This document shows positions 19,633 to 30,874 of a DNA stretch of 64,000 nt, one piece after another. The notes beneath the pieces were generated by a model, which was given only the letters and a program-made list of their open reading frames with translations, did not search any database and was not told where the DNA came from. The stretch spans positions 806,001-870,000 of the forward strand of contig OZ037845.1 of the NCBI GenBank assembly GCA_964035575.1, given 5' to 3'. This DNA is from Rhynchopus sp. YZ270_cl-10 (Eukaryota > Euglenozoa > Diplonemea > Diplonemida > Diplonemidae). Positions within the stretch are counted from its first letter, which is position 1. Each line of letters starts with the position of its first letter. The translations under genes and the position numbers were made by a program.

Positions 19633-22608
19633 CTTACCGCTATTGCCGAGCAGCGCCTACAGTACACAACAGAGGCAGTGTCGGGCAGCGATGTCTTTGT
19701 GAACTCGATCAGGGGAAGCGCGTCAGGGTGCTTTTAAAAAAAAATCAACAATGTAACACCACAATTCTTTTTTTCTCCTGACAATAGATTTTGTTTCGGG
19801 TATTGAAGGTGGTGATATTTCGAAGCTTTTTACCCAAATTTCGAAACACACTGTTTTCGAGGCTGACCACTAAGTAGAACCACTTTTTTTTATGTTGGTA
19901 TACACAAGAAGTCGGGTTATACAACTTCGAGTTTTTTGTAACATTTTTTTTTTTTTTTTTGGAAAAGATTTTCCATTTTCACTCACATTTCCGCGAAATG
20001 TAGAATATGAACACAAAAAAAGCAAGATAAATTGAAAGTCCCAACGCCCCACCGTACATTGGCGGACGCAGGCGCTGGAACCAAAAAAAAAAGAAACAAT
20101 AGTGTTTTGTCTTTTCTATGTAGGTTCACCCTCAGCAACCCACTCTGTTGAGACACAGAACACTTTGCAGCACAGAAATCCCCTTTGCCTTGACTGTGCC
20201 CAGAAGATACGAGAAAAAGAAAGACACAAAGAAAATATCACAAAGAAAGGAAGCTTGAAAGATGAGTGGGGTCTCACGCATCTTCATAAGTATAATCTCA
20301 TAAACTTGAGAATGAAAAAAAAAAAGGCAGACTTAAAAGGTTGTGTCTTCAACATACATACACAACTCTCAAGCGTTAGGCAGAGCAACCTTGTTTACAG
20401 AACTTTCGCACAATTAAAACCAAACCAAACCAAAACCTTTTAAAATGGTGAACAAAAAGAGAGAGAGAGAGAAGAGAATAAAAATAACAGAAATACAGGA
20501 AGCGACGCAAAAAAAAAAAAAAAAAAAAGATATTTTCTCAAGAGGCTGTGTACGAAGCAATAAAAGAAAACGCTTTTTTATATTCACGAATAAGATGAGA
20601 ACTCATTACCCACCTCGGTACCCACTATATTTCATTGCAATAAATAGCTTTTTTTGTTTCCGTAGAACCAAAGAAGATAAGGTGAAAGCCACAAGGGTAT
20701 CACACACAGCCTGCTCGAGTCAAAATAGCTACTACTTATTAAATTGGTTTAAAAAACTAAAGGTGGTTTTGTGTGTGTTTCTGCTTCAAACACGGTTGTT
20801 TTTTTTTTTAGGGGAGTGAACATTAACACAGGAAATTCGCATACTTTTAGCTTTTGCTTTATTATTTTTGAGTGTAGTTGTCTCGGTTGTGTTGCAACAG
20901 TTTGTGCAAATCTCCACCTTTTTTTTTGAAATTATTTGAGAATATGTGTCACCCTTTTTTGTGAGAGTACATTTCTTTTTTGAAATCCGTAATACACCTG
21001 ACCTTGAGCAACACACGGCACATTCCTTTTTTAAGGGCAAAAAGAAAAAGAAGGTAAAAGAAAACTTGAAGAATGTGTTTCTCGTGTGCACACACAGACA
21101 GCGTAACTAGACGACAATATGAAACGAAACTCTCTTACGAAATAGCCACCTACACACATACTAAGGGAAGTCGGTACAAACACCTCTGTGGACGCAGGTA
21201 CCAGAGAAAGAAAAGACAACACACATATCCTTTTTTTTTTTGTGCAACACACAAGAAGTTTGTGCAGGAAGAGAGAAAAAAAGGGGAAAGACGATGCGTA
21301 TTCACAAAGTTTGCTAAATTTCAGGTTTGCGGTCGCCTCCCCATGACATCATATGGTATAAAAATAGACTATACAGTACGCCAATTGCATCCTATTTAGA
21401 ACCCATGAAAGTCCTCCCTGCCCTTTCTTTGTATCGACACCTACCATTGCAATTGGCGTGCCTTTTAAAAGATTGTTGCATCTCACGCCACAGCACTTAA
21501 GAAGATAAGAATGCCCACCCTTACAGAGGACTAAGCCAAGGTCTAAAGACAACAGCCTCGGGAAAGTCAGCTATTTCTCATTATTCAAGGAAGTGGGGGT
21601 AACCGTACAAAAGGTTATTTCACCTGCTTTCCTGCAAAAAGAGAGGTTGATAGTGTTAACGCTTCACCGTACACCGGACGCATGACACACTGTCTCTTGT
21701 GCATAAAAGAAAGGTTGAAGATGATTGTACCTCAAGAAAATGCCTCGAGGACTCAAGGCATCTTTTCCCCCTCTCATGAAGTTGATAAAGCTGATAAAAT
21801 GAACGAAATGGCTGGGACAGTGCTTAGTCATTTTTGAGACCGGTCTTATCTATGAAACTGGTCGAGGTGTGAGTGGTGGACATTGCATTATGCCTGTTTA
21901 AATGAACGTTGTAACGATCGTCTTGACAATCTGTTGTGTAGCACGCCATTTCGACGGCACATACCAAATAGTTGATTAATAAATAGGATGGTCTCTGGTC
22001 AACGTGAAGGCATGTGGCAGTGAAGCCCATCCCTACCTTTGAGATCAAAATGAACAGATTATTCGTTTTACGCTCCTGTTGATGGGAGCTTGTTTCCTCT
22101 TAGCAAAAAGCTACAAAAAAAAACATGAAATACTGTCATAAAAACCTCAAAAAAAAAACAAAATGAAGGCACAAAAAAGAGGAAAAAAGAGAGAAAAGTT
22201 TTACCGCCTCTGCTTAGTAGGGAAAAAAAACGAACCGGAAATCCAAGAACAGAAAACTATGAACATGCCTCGCATACCGCACATCCAACAATCGAACGAA
22301 AGAGTAAGAGAGAAAAAAATGAATAGGAAAGCCTTAAGCAGCGTAGTCCCTGAGATTTCCAAAAAAATAAAAAAGCTAGTGCCATGCACTACCACTTTTT
22401 TGCAAATAAAAAAAAATAATAAAAACGCTAGGTTCAAAACTCGGTCGAGCCCGGCCCAGCTCAAATTCGGGGCCCCGGCGGAATGTGAGAATTCCTCGGG
22501 TATCCAACTGCGGAGTTCAACTTCATTGATATTTGCACCAGACACACGAATTATCAGTAACCTCAGTACATGTACAAAAAGAAACGGTGGTCATAGCATC
22601 AAGGTTCC

Positions 22609-22728
22609 TGGCGAAGCCACGGTGCGCAATAATTCAAAAAACTGCGCTTAAAATTGTACATTTTTACAGCCATACGATGTCATGGGAAGGTGGGTTGCAA
22701 ATTTGCGCCGCAGGCGCACGGTACGCTA
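22609..22728. repeat. Double-hairpin repeat ending in ACGGTACGC
   Basis: Starts TGGCGAAGCCACGGTGCGC and ends GCGCCGCAGGCGCACGGTAC. The inner part (AATTCAAAA, then GCTTAAAATTG) matches 23989-24103. Confidence 0.75.
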
Positions 22729-22833
22729 CTTTTATTATTTCGCCATGCTCAGGGCTTCCCGCAGGATCTGGGGGTTTGGCCTCCCAGGGGGACCAGCCAA
22801 AAAAAGGTGAAAAAAAATTTTTTTTCGCGCCTT

Positions 22834-23585
22834 CAGGGTTTCCGCCAGGATTTGGGGTTTCAGAAATTGGGGGGGACCATCAAAAAGACCCCCCAAAATT
22901 TTTTTTCTCCCCGCAATAGCGGTCGTCGCGCGCTTCGCGCGCGCCTCCCTGCAGGCCACAGAGTGGAGAGGCGAAGGGTGTGACAACCGTGGGAGTCTCC
23001 TTCTTGACAGCAAAGACAAGTCTGCTCTGCCAGCTTTGGCACAACTTTTTTGCGCCAGGCTTTTTAGCACCAGGTTAGATAGCCGTGCTAAGCTTCACAG
23101 CTGCGTTGTCTGGTAGAGGTAGGTAAGGGGTCTTGTGAGAGTGGAGGGTGATGGTATTTGCTTTTTTCCTTGTATGGCGCCACACAGTGATTGCAGTGCT
23201 GCAGTTGGAACATGTAATGAAAGTGTATGTACTCGTCGCTTGCCGAAGCCTCCTTTTAAAAGGGGCAATGCTCGGAAGTATCAATGGTATCAATAATATC
23301 AACATCAAAGAGCCAGCAACACAGCGCCGCAGGCGCACGGTACGCTACTTTTTTATTTTTTTAGAGTTCGCCATCCCCTTTTCTTCCACTCCTTTTGACA
23401 CAGCGAGTCAAATGCTCTGCACGGTGGGGTCACATGACCACGGGGGGTCATCTACAACCTCCAAAACCCATTTTTCTTAGGGGGGACTATGGTACCCCCC
23501 AAACCCCTGTAAAAATCCGGATTTTTCTGGGAAAAATATTGGGGGGGACCATGGTCCCCCCCGGTCCCCCTTGGCGGAAACCCTG
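22834..23585. mobile_element. Probable nested CAGGGTTTCCGCC-ended element
   Basis: The left end CAGGGTTTCCGCCA is mirrored at 23585 (TTGGCGGAAACCCTG), with GCCTT on both sides (22829-22833 and 23586-23590). Near the right end is a perfect palindrome, GGGGGGGACCATGGTCCCCC at about 23543. No coding frame is seen. Confidence 0.55.
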
Positions 23586-23988
23586 GCCTTGTTGTGTGTG
23601 GTGTGTAGCACTAACGCTGACGCTACGTTACGTTACGTTACGCGCCTCTACGCACTTTAAGTGGTCAAAAATCATTTTTTCGCCTCCGGCGAAAATGTCC
23701 CGGTAAACCGTTAAAACTGCTGCATTCACTCGCATATTGCATATCATCTCACGTTCCCCACCTTTGCGGGATAAGCAAAAAAATCATGTCAGGTCGGTAG
23801 CGTGCAGACGTTTCCTAGTATAGACATCTACAAAAAGAAACGACAGTCATGGCAAAGGTTCCTGGCGAAGCCACGGTACGCAACATTTTAAAAAAAAAAT
23901 GTTGCGCACCGATCAAATGGCACTGTCGTTGGTCATTATCGTCAGTTCCCGTAAATGTTACTTCCATATTTTGCTGAACGAAAGTTTT

Positions 23989-24103
23989 TGGCGAAGCCAC
24001 GGTACGCAACATTTCAAAATATTGTGCTTAAAATTGCACTATTTTACAGCCAAACTATGTCATGCGTGGCTTGCAATCTTGCGCCGCAGGCGCACGGTAC
24101 GCT
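23989..24103. repeat. Double-hairpin repeat ending in ACGGTACGC
   Basis: A second well-preserved direct copy of the family at 22609-22728; a third partial copy lies at about 23855-23900. Confidence 0.75.
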
Positions 24104-25654
24104 ACTTTTTTCCTTTCGCCATGTTGCATGCTTCCTTTTCCTTCGGCGTTTGACCAATTGAGTCGCGTTCTGGCTGTGACGGGGTCACTTTGTTCATGAG
24201 GCATACTCGTGGTTCTTTGCAACCGTTATATTCTGCCTCTTCCTGAGCAGATATCTTGGGACTCCGCCGGTCGCTTTGCAAATTCCATTATGGAAAGCTG
24301 TCTTGGTCCAGAGGACTTTTTTGGTGCCATCCTTTCCCCCTGTTAGTTGCCTGTATTTGGATGCGCGGGGACGGGAGGGTAGGAAAAAATTTAAAAAATG
24401 TGGAAAATTCCTAATAGGCAGCTTCGGAACACTCAACGGCAGGCTGGTCCCCCCTGGTCCCCCCTTATTTTTTTTTTTTTCCCCCAGGGGGACCAGTGGT
24501 CCCCCCTGGTCCCCCCTGTGGGAAGCCCTGCATGCTGCATGTTTCCTTTTCCTTCGGCGTTTGATCAATTGAGTCGCGATTTGGCTGTGACGGGGTCACT
24601 TTGTTCATGAGGCCAGTTCTGGTCACTCTCAGAGGCTTATGTCTCTGCGTGTCTGGCAAGTGTAAACTTTCTGAAAAAAGAAAAAAAAAAGTGGTAGTGC
24701 CAGTGGTAGTGCCCGGCACTAGCAAGAAAATTTTCAAAATTAAATAGGTAGTGCCGATGCACTAGCAGTTTGGGCAAGCTAGACTACACTGGCCTTAAGG
24801 GAGGGAGTACAACAAGCTGAACTGACTAAAAAATGATAAAACCAGAGTTGCTTTGCTGAAAAAAAAATACGAATATTCAGGAGAAAAGACTTTTACAACA
24901 TAAATGGTAGATCATTGATAGACACCTCTGACTGACCCATCAACGATGCCAGTTCGGATGCGCAAACCAAAATACACGCACTTAACTCCAAGACTCTAAA
25001 CAGATCATCTTGAAATATGTCCCAGCAGCAAATAAAATATTGAAAAGAAAAAAAAAACAAAAGAAAGAAAGATTGAACAATAACAAAGGGAGGTGTGGTG
25101 CGAGGGGAGTTGGGGTGTTTTCCACCAGGGACAAATTTTAGAGAAAAAAAAAATGTTCCTGGACTACACCCGTATACGAAATGATAGAGAGGTTGGAGAT
25201 GGGAGGGATTTCTTCTTTTTTTTTTACTTCTCAAAGTCTTACAGTAACGGCGTCGCCGTACATAGTGCGTCACGCATTTACGGATACATCTAATTTAAGA
25301 GACCCAATTTTCCACCCATAATTACGTCAAAATCACCCGAAATAAACTGCATCCGAAGAGCGACTCACTGTATTGCGCATCACGCCGCATTTGCGCTTCA
25401 GGTCACTGTAGTAACACTGGTTTAATCGAAGAAAAAAGAAAAGAAAAGAAAACTTGAAAAGATGCCTGTGTACATAATATCTAAGAAAGCTGCCTGGCGA
25501 GAACACGATGCATCGCATCGCTTCGAGGACGTACTATTGAGAAGAGGGGGCTTAGGCCTTAGGTCTATGAGATCCTAAGCCTCTTATTTGCCGCAGTCAC
25601 CAAGAAAGCTTGAAAGACTCTCGTACACATCTGAAAAGAAGGGGGGGAAAGTTA

Positions 25655-25732
25655 CTTGAAATACAAAGCCCTCTCGCGAACAGTGTACCTTGGTACCTGA
25701 CCGGACCCGACATCCATTTCGAGGTTGACATC
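25655..25732. repeat. hp-D interspersed repeat
   Basis: GAAATACAAAGCCCTCTCGC, then GTGTACCTTGGTACCTGACC and a TCCATTTCGAGGTTGACATC end, shorter than the copies at 1724 and 43732. Confidence 0.7.
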
Positions 25733-26920
25733 TAAAAAAGAAGAAGTTAAAGATAAGAAAAGAGAAAAGGTTTTGGTGGCCAGTCAGCCAAAGAAAACCG
25801 TGAAACAGAAAGGTAAGGTGGCTCACTGTTCATACACAATCACTCATTATTCCAAAAAGGTAGGTTGGAGATACAAAAAAAGAGAAATAAATTTAGTTCA
25901 GGACTGGGTCTAACTCCTTTTCTACCAACATTTTTTTTTGAGACTTGCATGCCGTTTTTTTTTTTTTGCAAACCAAAAAATCCCATTTGCCACATTCTTA
26001 CGACTATCACCCTCTCCCCTGATTTTCGGGTTTTTTGTCGGGAGCTGAGGGAGGAGTTTAAGGAGAGAATGTGGTGGGTGTTAATGTGGGCGCCACAGAT
26101 CACGACTCTTAGGAAGGTGAAAAGCTCCTACGACCGGCAAAGACGCAAACGAAAAGAGTTGCCCCGCGCGCCATCCGATCATCTCAAATTAAGGGTACTT
26201 CGGAGTGTTTTGATTTCGTGGAAACCCACTACGAGGAGGAGTTTCCACGCACAACCCTCTTTGCCGTTCTTTTTCCTACCAAAACCCAAAAATCGGCTTC
26301 CCAGACCCCCAGAGTTAGGCCCAGTCCTGTTTTAATTGGAGTGGATAATGTTCCCTTCTAGTTGAGCTTTTTTCCTCCTCGGCATAGCGAGGAGAGGGTT
26401 GGGAAGAGTGGAGGCAAATAATCATGGAAAAAAATCAGAACTTTGCCAAAAGCAAGATTTTTTTTTTCGTTCCATTCGAGGACATCGTAACTATCTCATA
26501 CGATGATGTCTAGCAAACGCCATTGTTTTATTCCTCCACATTTCAGAAGAAGAAAAAAAAACTATGGCAAGCGTCAGAGGGAGCCTTCTGTAAAAAAAAA
26601 AAAAATAAAAGGCATACAAAATGAATGTACCTCTCATGAATATTCTTTTCTACAGGGCTATTATAAACTTTTTTGTTCGGTAACTTTTCGCACTAAAAAA
26701 AACAAATAAAAAAAAAACATTATTTTCGCTTTTTCTTTCCCACCTTGAACACATATTTTGTTCTTTCTCCTAAACAAAAATTAGCAGCAAATGACTTTAG
26801 TATATGGGTCGGTCCAACAACACCCCCCCAAAGATATCAATTGGTACGGTTTAGTTTGCTCTCTGGGGGTATCCATCATATTTCTAATTAGACTTTTTGC
26901 TCGTCGCTTTTTTTCATAAT

Positions 26921-26948
26921 TGAACTCAGAAACTTAACTCTGAGTTCA
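26921..26948. repeat. Perfect small hairpin
   Basis: TGAACTCAGA and TCTGAGTTCA around an 8-nt loop. It stands alone in A/T-rich DNA. Confidence 0.6.
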
Positions 26949-27231
26949 TTAAAACAAAAATCGAGAAGAAAGTCCTTGAACCCAAATGAAATGAAAATAA
27001 GGTTACCAACCTTTTGGATGGGGGGTTTGTTGTTGGAGCGTGCCATATACACATCTTTGAAATGAATGGGGGTTGGGGTGTCAGAACCCTAAAGGGTCCC
27101 GCTAAAAGGGGGGGAGACCACTTGCGTGGTGACTCAGAAAAGTTTGAAATATATGGCAACATGGCTCTTTCACAGCCTGAAAGATGTACGGACATACAGG
27201 TAGGGCCATAGAAGAAATAAAAAAAATTTAT

Positions 27232-27270
27232 AAGATGAACCTAAGCCTCTCCCTTGTGCTTAGTCACCTT
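27232..27270. repeat. hp-A palindrome
   Basis: AAGATGAACCTAAGC, an 11-nt loop beginning CTCTC, then GCTTAGTCACCTT, the best match to the family consensus. Confidence 0.8.
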
Positions 27271-27309
27271 GATCACATTCGTTAGAATAAAATGGGGTTT
27301 TAGGATATA

Positions 27310-27415
27310 CAGTGGTTAAACAAAGTTCCGCCTAAGAAAAATTCCGCCAAAAGTAATTTCCGCCATCGATTTCAATTCCGCCTTTAGTTTAGGCGTAAAC
27401 TTTGTTTAACCACTG
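27310..27415. mobile_element. Mariner/Tc1-type MITE (106 bp)
   Basis: Perfect 18-bp terminal inverted repeats CAGTGGTTAAACAAAGTT with a TA on each side (27308-27309 and 27416-27417), as Tc1/mariner elements leave. The interior repeats the motif TTCCGCC four times. It has no coding capacity. Confidence 0.85.
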
Positions 27416-27721
27416 TATGATTTACAACACCCCAATGGGTTGAGGTGCTACAGTACGGGGGATACCTCTGCCCCAGAGCAACAAAAGAAGAGAAGTCGAA
27501 AGTGCAAACACCTCACCTCACCTTACACTGGCAGACACAGACTCTGGTTTTCCCACAGGGGTTATCAGATTGCATTCTGTTCCGATCCAGATAATACAAA
27601 AATCGAAAATTTTATAAGATGAACCAAGGTCTCTCTCATCACCTTTGAAAAAAAATACCCCCCTCTTGAAACATTAGAAAAGCGTCTCTCTTGCACACAT
27701 CTTCGACAAAAAAAACCAAAT

Positions 27722-27789
27722 TGGTGCTCCTGAAATAAAAAATACCAAGTACGCACTAAGTACGCAAAATGGGGTTTTCAGGAGCACCA
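27722..27789. mobile_element. 68-bp palindromic element with 5-bp flanking repeat
   Basis: TGGTGCTCCTGAAA at the left is mirrored by TTTCAGGAGCACCA at the right, with CAAAT on both sides (27717-27721 and 27790-27794). Between the arms are two AAGTACGCA-like repeats. It is probably a tiny MITE or foldback element of unknown family. Confidence 0.65.
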
Positions 27790-27954
27790 CAAATGCTAAA
27801 AACTCTACTTTTTTTTTTGTTGAAAAAAATGATTTTTGAGAAGAAACAAAATAAAGCATTCTGCCAAATACACCGACTTACTTTTTTACTCAAAAACACA
27901 CACACACAACTTAGTAATACAGCTATGGCGAAAGAGAGAATGCTTTCTTTTCCT

Positions 27955-30120
27955 TCACTTTGTCACCTCACTTGAATCAGAAGGGGACGAATACTCTTGG
28001 GATACTGCTGAAATCAATTGGTAGATTCCTTCACGCGAGGGATGCTGTGTGAGCTCGGTTCGAAGCGATACTGGGAGATCTGGCATGCCCGCTGGAGGGA
28101 GATACCACACCTCCCCTTCTGCTGCAGCAGCGTCTGAGAGTGTCCAACTGGCGTCGACTGGGTCACCAATCACATTCCAGAAACGCTGGGTCTTGGTGCC
28201 GACATCACCGTGCATAACCACGCCTGATGAGACGGCACCCCCTGCCATAGCTCCTCCCATGGACCTGGTTAACCTCTCCATCATCCTCAAGGCGCTTTCA
28301 GCATGCTCCCTGCAGGCGCGCGATAGATTCCACCCAACACACACCTTTCTCCCCAACAAAGAAATCAATGTGCCACCACTCTGCCCCAACGCTGGTGTTA
28401 ACGATTCCAACCCAGCGCCTAATCCCCAGGCCACACCGCTTTCTTGTCCTTCAACGTTGATGTGGATTACCCCGATGGTCGCGCTAGAGGACCTTAAGGT
28501 AGGAGTGACCTGCAGGGCGCTTAATACTGAGGCAGAGGTGGAGAGGGAAACGGAGACGTCGCTTCTGGTGCTTCGGCTGCTGAGGTTGGAGCCGTGGTGG
28601 TCGGAGAGGGGGTGGCGTTTGCGTTCGGAGAGTGCAGATGGCCAGACACTGCGGACTTCGACAGGGTATGTCACACCTTTGAGATGAAGCAGTTCGCTTT
28701 GGTTAGCAAGCGCAGGCAGGCAAGAGGAGACAGAGGTCTCCCATAGACAGGCAGGCACCGCCACGGCACCGGGTACACATGAACTCTCTAGACGTGCCGC
28801 GATGTTCACAGCGTGGCCAAAATAGTCAACTCGCCCCGTCAAAGTGTTCTCTTCGACCGCAACCGGTCCGCTGTTGACACCAATGCGTACAGTGAGGCCA
28901 CCCCATATCGTGCGTCCCTCAGGGTCGTCTTGTGCTTTGCAGATAGGGACGTCAAGGAGGGCGGTCGGCCAGTCTGCTTGGAGAAGCTTTTCTTGGACTA
29001 AAAGGGAGAAGTTGATTCCTGCAGGGGTGTTGTCGAAGGCGACCATGAAGGCGTCGCCGATGGTTTTTACTTCGTAGCCGCCGCATTCGTCGAGGGTTTG
29101 GCGGAGGAGGGCGTTGTGGATGCGGATTGATTTTGCCATGGCGTCTGGACTCATTTCCCATATGGCGGTTGATGCGCGGATGTCGGTGAAAACGATGGTC
29201 GCATCTTCAGTGTGAATGCCAGGTGGCGGAACCGAATGGCGCCTCGTAAAGCTTGAGTTGTTCTCCTGCATTTCTTCGAACAGTGCAGCGGGGAGGTAGG
29301 GCTTGTAGACACGAAGGTTTTGCTCAATGCGTTTCAAAGCATGGAACATCTCATGCGGGAGGTCCGTCTCCGTCTGATCCAATATATCTGTAACCGCCGC
29401 AACATCATAACAACTCAAAAGGGTTGCAATCTCTTGCACCATCTGAATCGTGTTTGCCATAGACGTCTGTTCCTTTTCTACTTGCTGTGCAAATCCACGG
29501 GTAGCAATGAAATCAGCAAGAAACACCGAAATCCCCATCAACTCAGAAACCAAAGGGGTCCACCCCGACGTCGGGCACGGAAGATTATCGCAGTCAAGAG
29601 TACTGCTAATAAACTCCCGTCGATTCGCCTGACTTTCTAACAATGGAATGTCAAACAACCCAAACCGCTGTGTCCGTTCAGAGTATATCACCATCATCCA
29701 CACTACCACCGTCGTCACAATACACGCCGCAAAGCGTTGACCTAACCGAAGAACCAGAACAATATCGATGAGAACCACATAAATCGGCCACGTTGTCTGT
29801 CTGTCTTCCGCTCTGAAGTACACATCAGCGCAGGTAATACCGGCAAAAGAAATAAGAATCCACAGTGTCAAATGGGCGCGCGTATATTCCATAAAAGGTG
29901 ACATCAAAATAAGGCCGAATGACGGAGCGAAAAGAATCAGTCCACCTACCACACCCAAGTGCAATCCACCACGGAAAAAGGTCCCCACCGTCAAAGTCGC
30001 TGTCACCACAGCAGCAAACGCCGCAATTAATATTACAATTTCACGTTCTCGCCGTTCTCTTCCCACTAAGGTGCCATTTAATGATACAATCCGGGAATAC
30101 CATTTTTGAAGTAAAATCAT
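27955..30120 (-). CDS. Membrane adenylyl cyclase (class III) with degenerate second cyclase domain
   Basis: A 721-aa protein from the ATG at 30120, which follows an A-rich leader; a longer in-frame start near 30240 is less protein-like. Residues about 28-150 hold five or six hydrophobic segments. The catalytic domain (about 305-480) shows VFTDIRAST (311-318, first metal Asp), YEVKTIGDAFM (about 349-359, second metal Asp and adenine-selecting Lys), and VDYFGHAVNIAARLES (431-446, Asp for adenine plus the catalytic Asn and Arg). The Lys/Asp pair predicts ATP rather than GTP as substrate. Residues about 560-690 look like a second cyclase fold (CREHAESALRMMER, GVVMHGDVGT, GDPVDASWTL) without the metal aspartates, probably structural or regulatory. 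It makes cAMP at a membrane. Single exon. Confidence 0.9.
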   Translation of the reverse strand: MILLQKWYSRIVSLNGTLVGRERREREIVILIAAFAAVVTATLTVGTFFRGGLHLGVVGGLILFAPSFGLILMSPFMEYTRAHLTLWILISFAGITCADVYFRAEDRQTTWPIYVVLIDIVLVLRLGQRFAACIVTTVVVWMMVIYSERTQRFGLFDIPLLESQANRREFISSTLDCDNLPCPTSGWTPLVSELMGISVFLADFIATRGFAQQVEKEQTSMANTIQMVQEIATLLSCYDVAAVTDILDQTETDLPHEMFHALKRIEQNLRVYKPYLPAALFEEMQENNSSFTRRHSVPPPGIHTEDATIVFTDIRASTAIWEMSPDAMAKSIRIHNALLRQTLDECGGYEVKTIGDAFMVAFDNTPAGINFSLLVQEKLLQADWPTALLDVPICKAQDDPEGRTIWGGLTVRIGVNSGPVAVEENTLTGRVDYFGHAVNIAARLESSCVPGAVAVPACLWETSVSSCLPALANQSELLHLKGVTYPVEVRSVWPSALSERKRHPLSDHHGSNLSSRSTRSDVSVSLSTSASVLSALQVTPTLRSSSATIGVIHINVEGQESGVAWGLGAGLESLTPALGQSGGTLISLLGRKVCVGWNLSRACREHAESALRMMERLTRSMGGAMAGGAVSSGVVMHGDVGTKTQRFWNVIGDPVDASWTLSDAAAAEGEVWYLPPAGMPDLPVSLRTELTQHPSREGIYQLISAVSQEYSSPSDSSEVTK

Positions 30121-30260
30121 TGGTAATTTTTTTTTTTGCTGTAAAGGATGTGTTCGTGAGAGGGTAGGAGGATTAAGGGAAATATGCGAAAAGAAGGGAA
30201 CTAAAGAGATTCGTTTCAAACTGGTTGAAAAAGAGAACAAAAAAGAGAGGTTTTTTTGGT

Positions 30261-30295
30261 AAGATGATCCTAAGCCAAGAATGCTTAGTCACCTT
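30261..30295. repeat. hp-A palindrome
   Basis: AAGATGATCCTAAGC, loop CAAGAAT, GCTTAGTCACCTT; strong inverted arms. Confidence 0.8.
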
Positions 30296-30430
30296 AAAGA
30301 AACAAAGGGGGTTGAAGGGTGCAAAAATAAAGGTAAGAATATTTTGTCTTTTTGCGGTTGCACTGTGAAAAAGGGTTGTATGCATAGAGTGCCAATTCCA
30401 GCTGCTTCTTGGTGGAAAAGGAAAAAAAGG

Positions 30431-30477
30431 TGAAGTTGATAGTGCAAACGCCTCTGGGACGCAGGCATTGACACTCC
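30431..30477. repeat. hp-C repeat
   Basis: GAAGTTGATAGTGCAAACGC followed by CTCTGGGACGCAGGCATTG and ACACTCC; nearly the same as 38735 and 45422 but without the right-hand GGAGTGT arm. Confidence 0.75.
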
Positions 30478-30874
30478 AAAAAAAAAGGGGGGGAGGAATG
30501 AGGGGAAATGTTAGGGAGCGAATGCAATACCGATCCCTGTCCTCAGAATTTTTTTTCAAAAAAAAAAAAAACAAAACAAAAAAAAAAATTAAAAACAGTT
30601 GTTGACTTTGTTATTCCCTCCCCTAAAACTCCCTAAAAAAAATCTGTTTCCCTCTAATTGGTCAAGCACCGAACACCTTGGGAATATAAAAAAGGTTAGG
30701 TTTTTAAAATAGAGACTTGGAGGGTGATGCTGACTCTGAAAAAGGAAAAACATATTTTAGGGAACTTTGGAGGGGACTTTTAATTGTAATTCAACAAGAG
30801 ACTAACGAGACTTATCAATTTTTTTTTTCTAACCCCAACCCCCCAACGGGGAGGAAACAGTGTTCCTATCTTAT

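Larger units (their letters stand above)
18808..22749. other. Gene-free repeat-rich region
   Basis: No gene is supported; the open frames are short and A-run driven. It holds hp-C pieces (19288-19340, 20030-20080 and about 21632), hp-B (19596-19632 and about 21065), hp-E (19426-19470), and the double-hairpin repeat at 22609-22728. Confidence 0.6.
22750..24530. mobile_element. Probable composite CAGGGCTTCCC-ended element
   Basis: The left end CAGGGCTTCCCGCAGG at 22750 is mirrored by CCTGTGGGAAGCCCTG ending at 24530, and the hexamer CATGCT lies on both sides (22744-22749 and 24531-24536). The interior holds a second such element (22834-23585), double-hairpin repeats and GGTCCCCC-rich arrays. 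A short minus-strand frame at about 24194-24380 looks protein-like but is not assigned. Boundaries are less certain than for the other elements. Confidence 0.5.
24531..27954. other. Gene-free region with many small palindromes
   Basis: No gene is supported. 24544-24615 repeats 24125-24200 (a TTTTCCTTCGGCGTTTGA-type module). Other items are GGTAGTGCC repeats at 24700-24770, hp-E at 24917, hp-B at about 25455, hp-D at 25655, a perfect 10-bp-stem hairpin at 26921-26948, hp-A at 27232, a mariner-type MITE at 27310 and a palindromic element at 27722. The stretch 25990-26340 is GC-richer and open, but unassigned. Confidence 0.6.
30121..30874. other. Spacer between cyclase and HOP2
   Basis: No gene is seen. 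Palindromes lie at 30261-30295 (hp-A) and 30431-30477 (hp-C); A/T runs at 30549-30590. Confidence 0.65.

Noticed and set aside
23625-23645. GTTAC tandem run
   Set aside because: Only about three or four short units; too small to call a satellite.
17328-24530. Possible CRISPR-like array in the hairpin-rich region
   Set aside because: Repeats are not evenly spaced and the genome is eukaryotic; the structures are transposon ends and palindromes.
25865-26335. 156-codon plus-strand frame in a gene-free region
   Set aside because: The start lies in low-complexity T runs and no motif is recognisable; treated as unassigned sequence.
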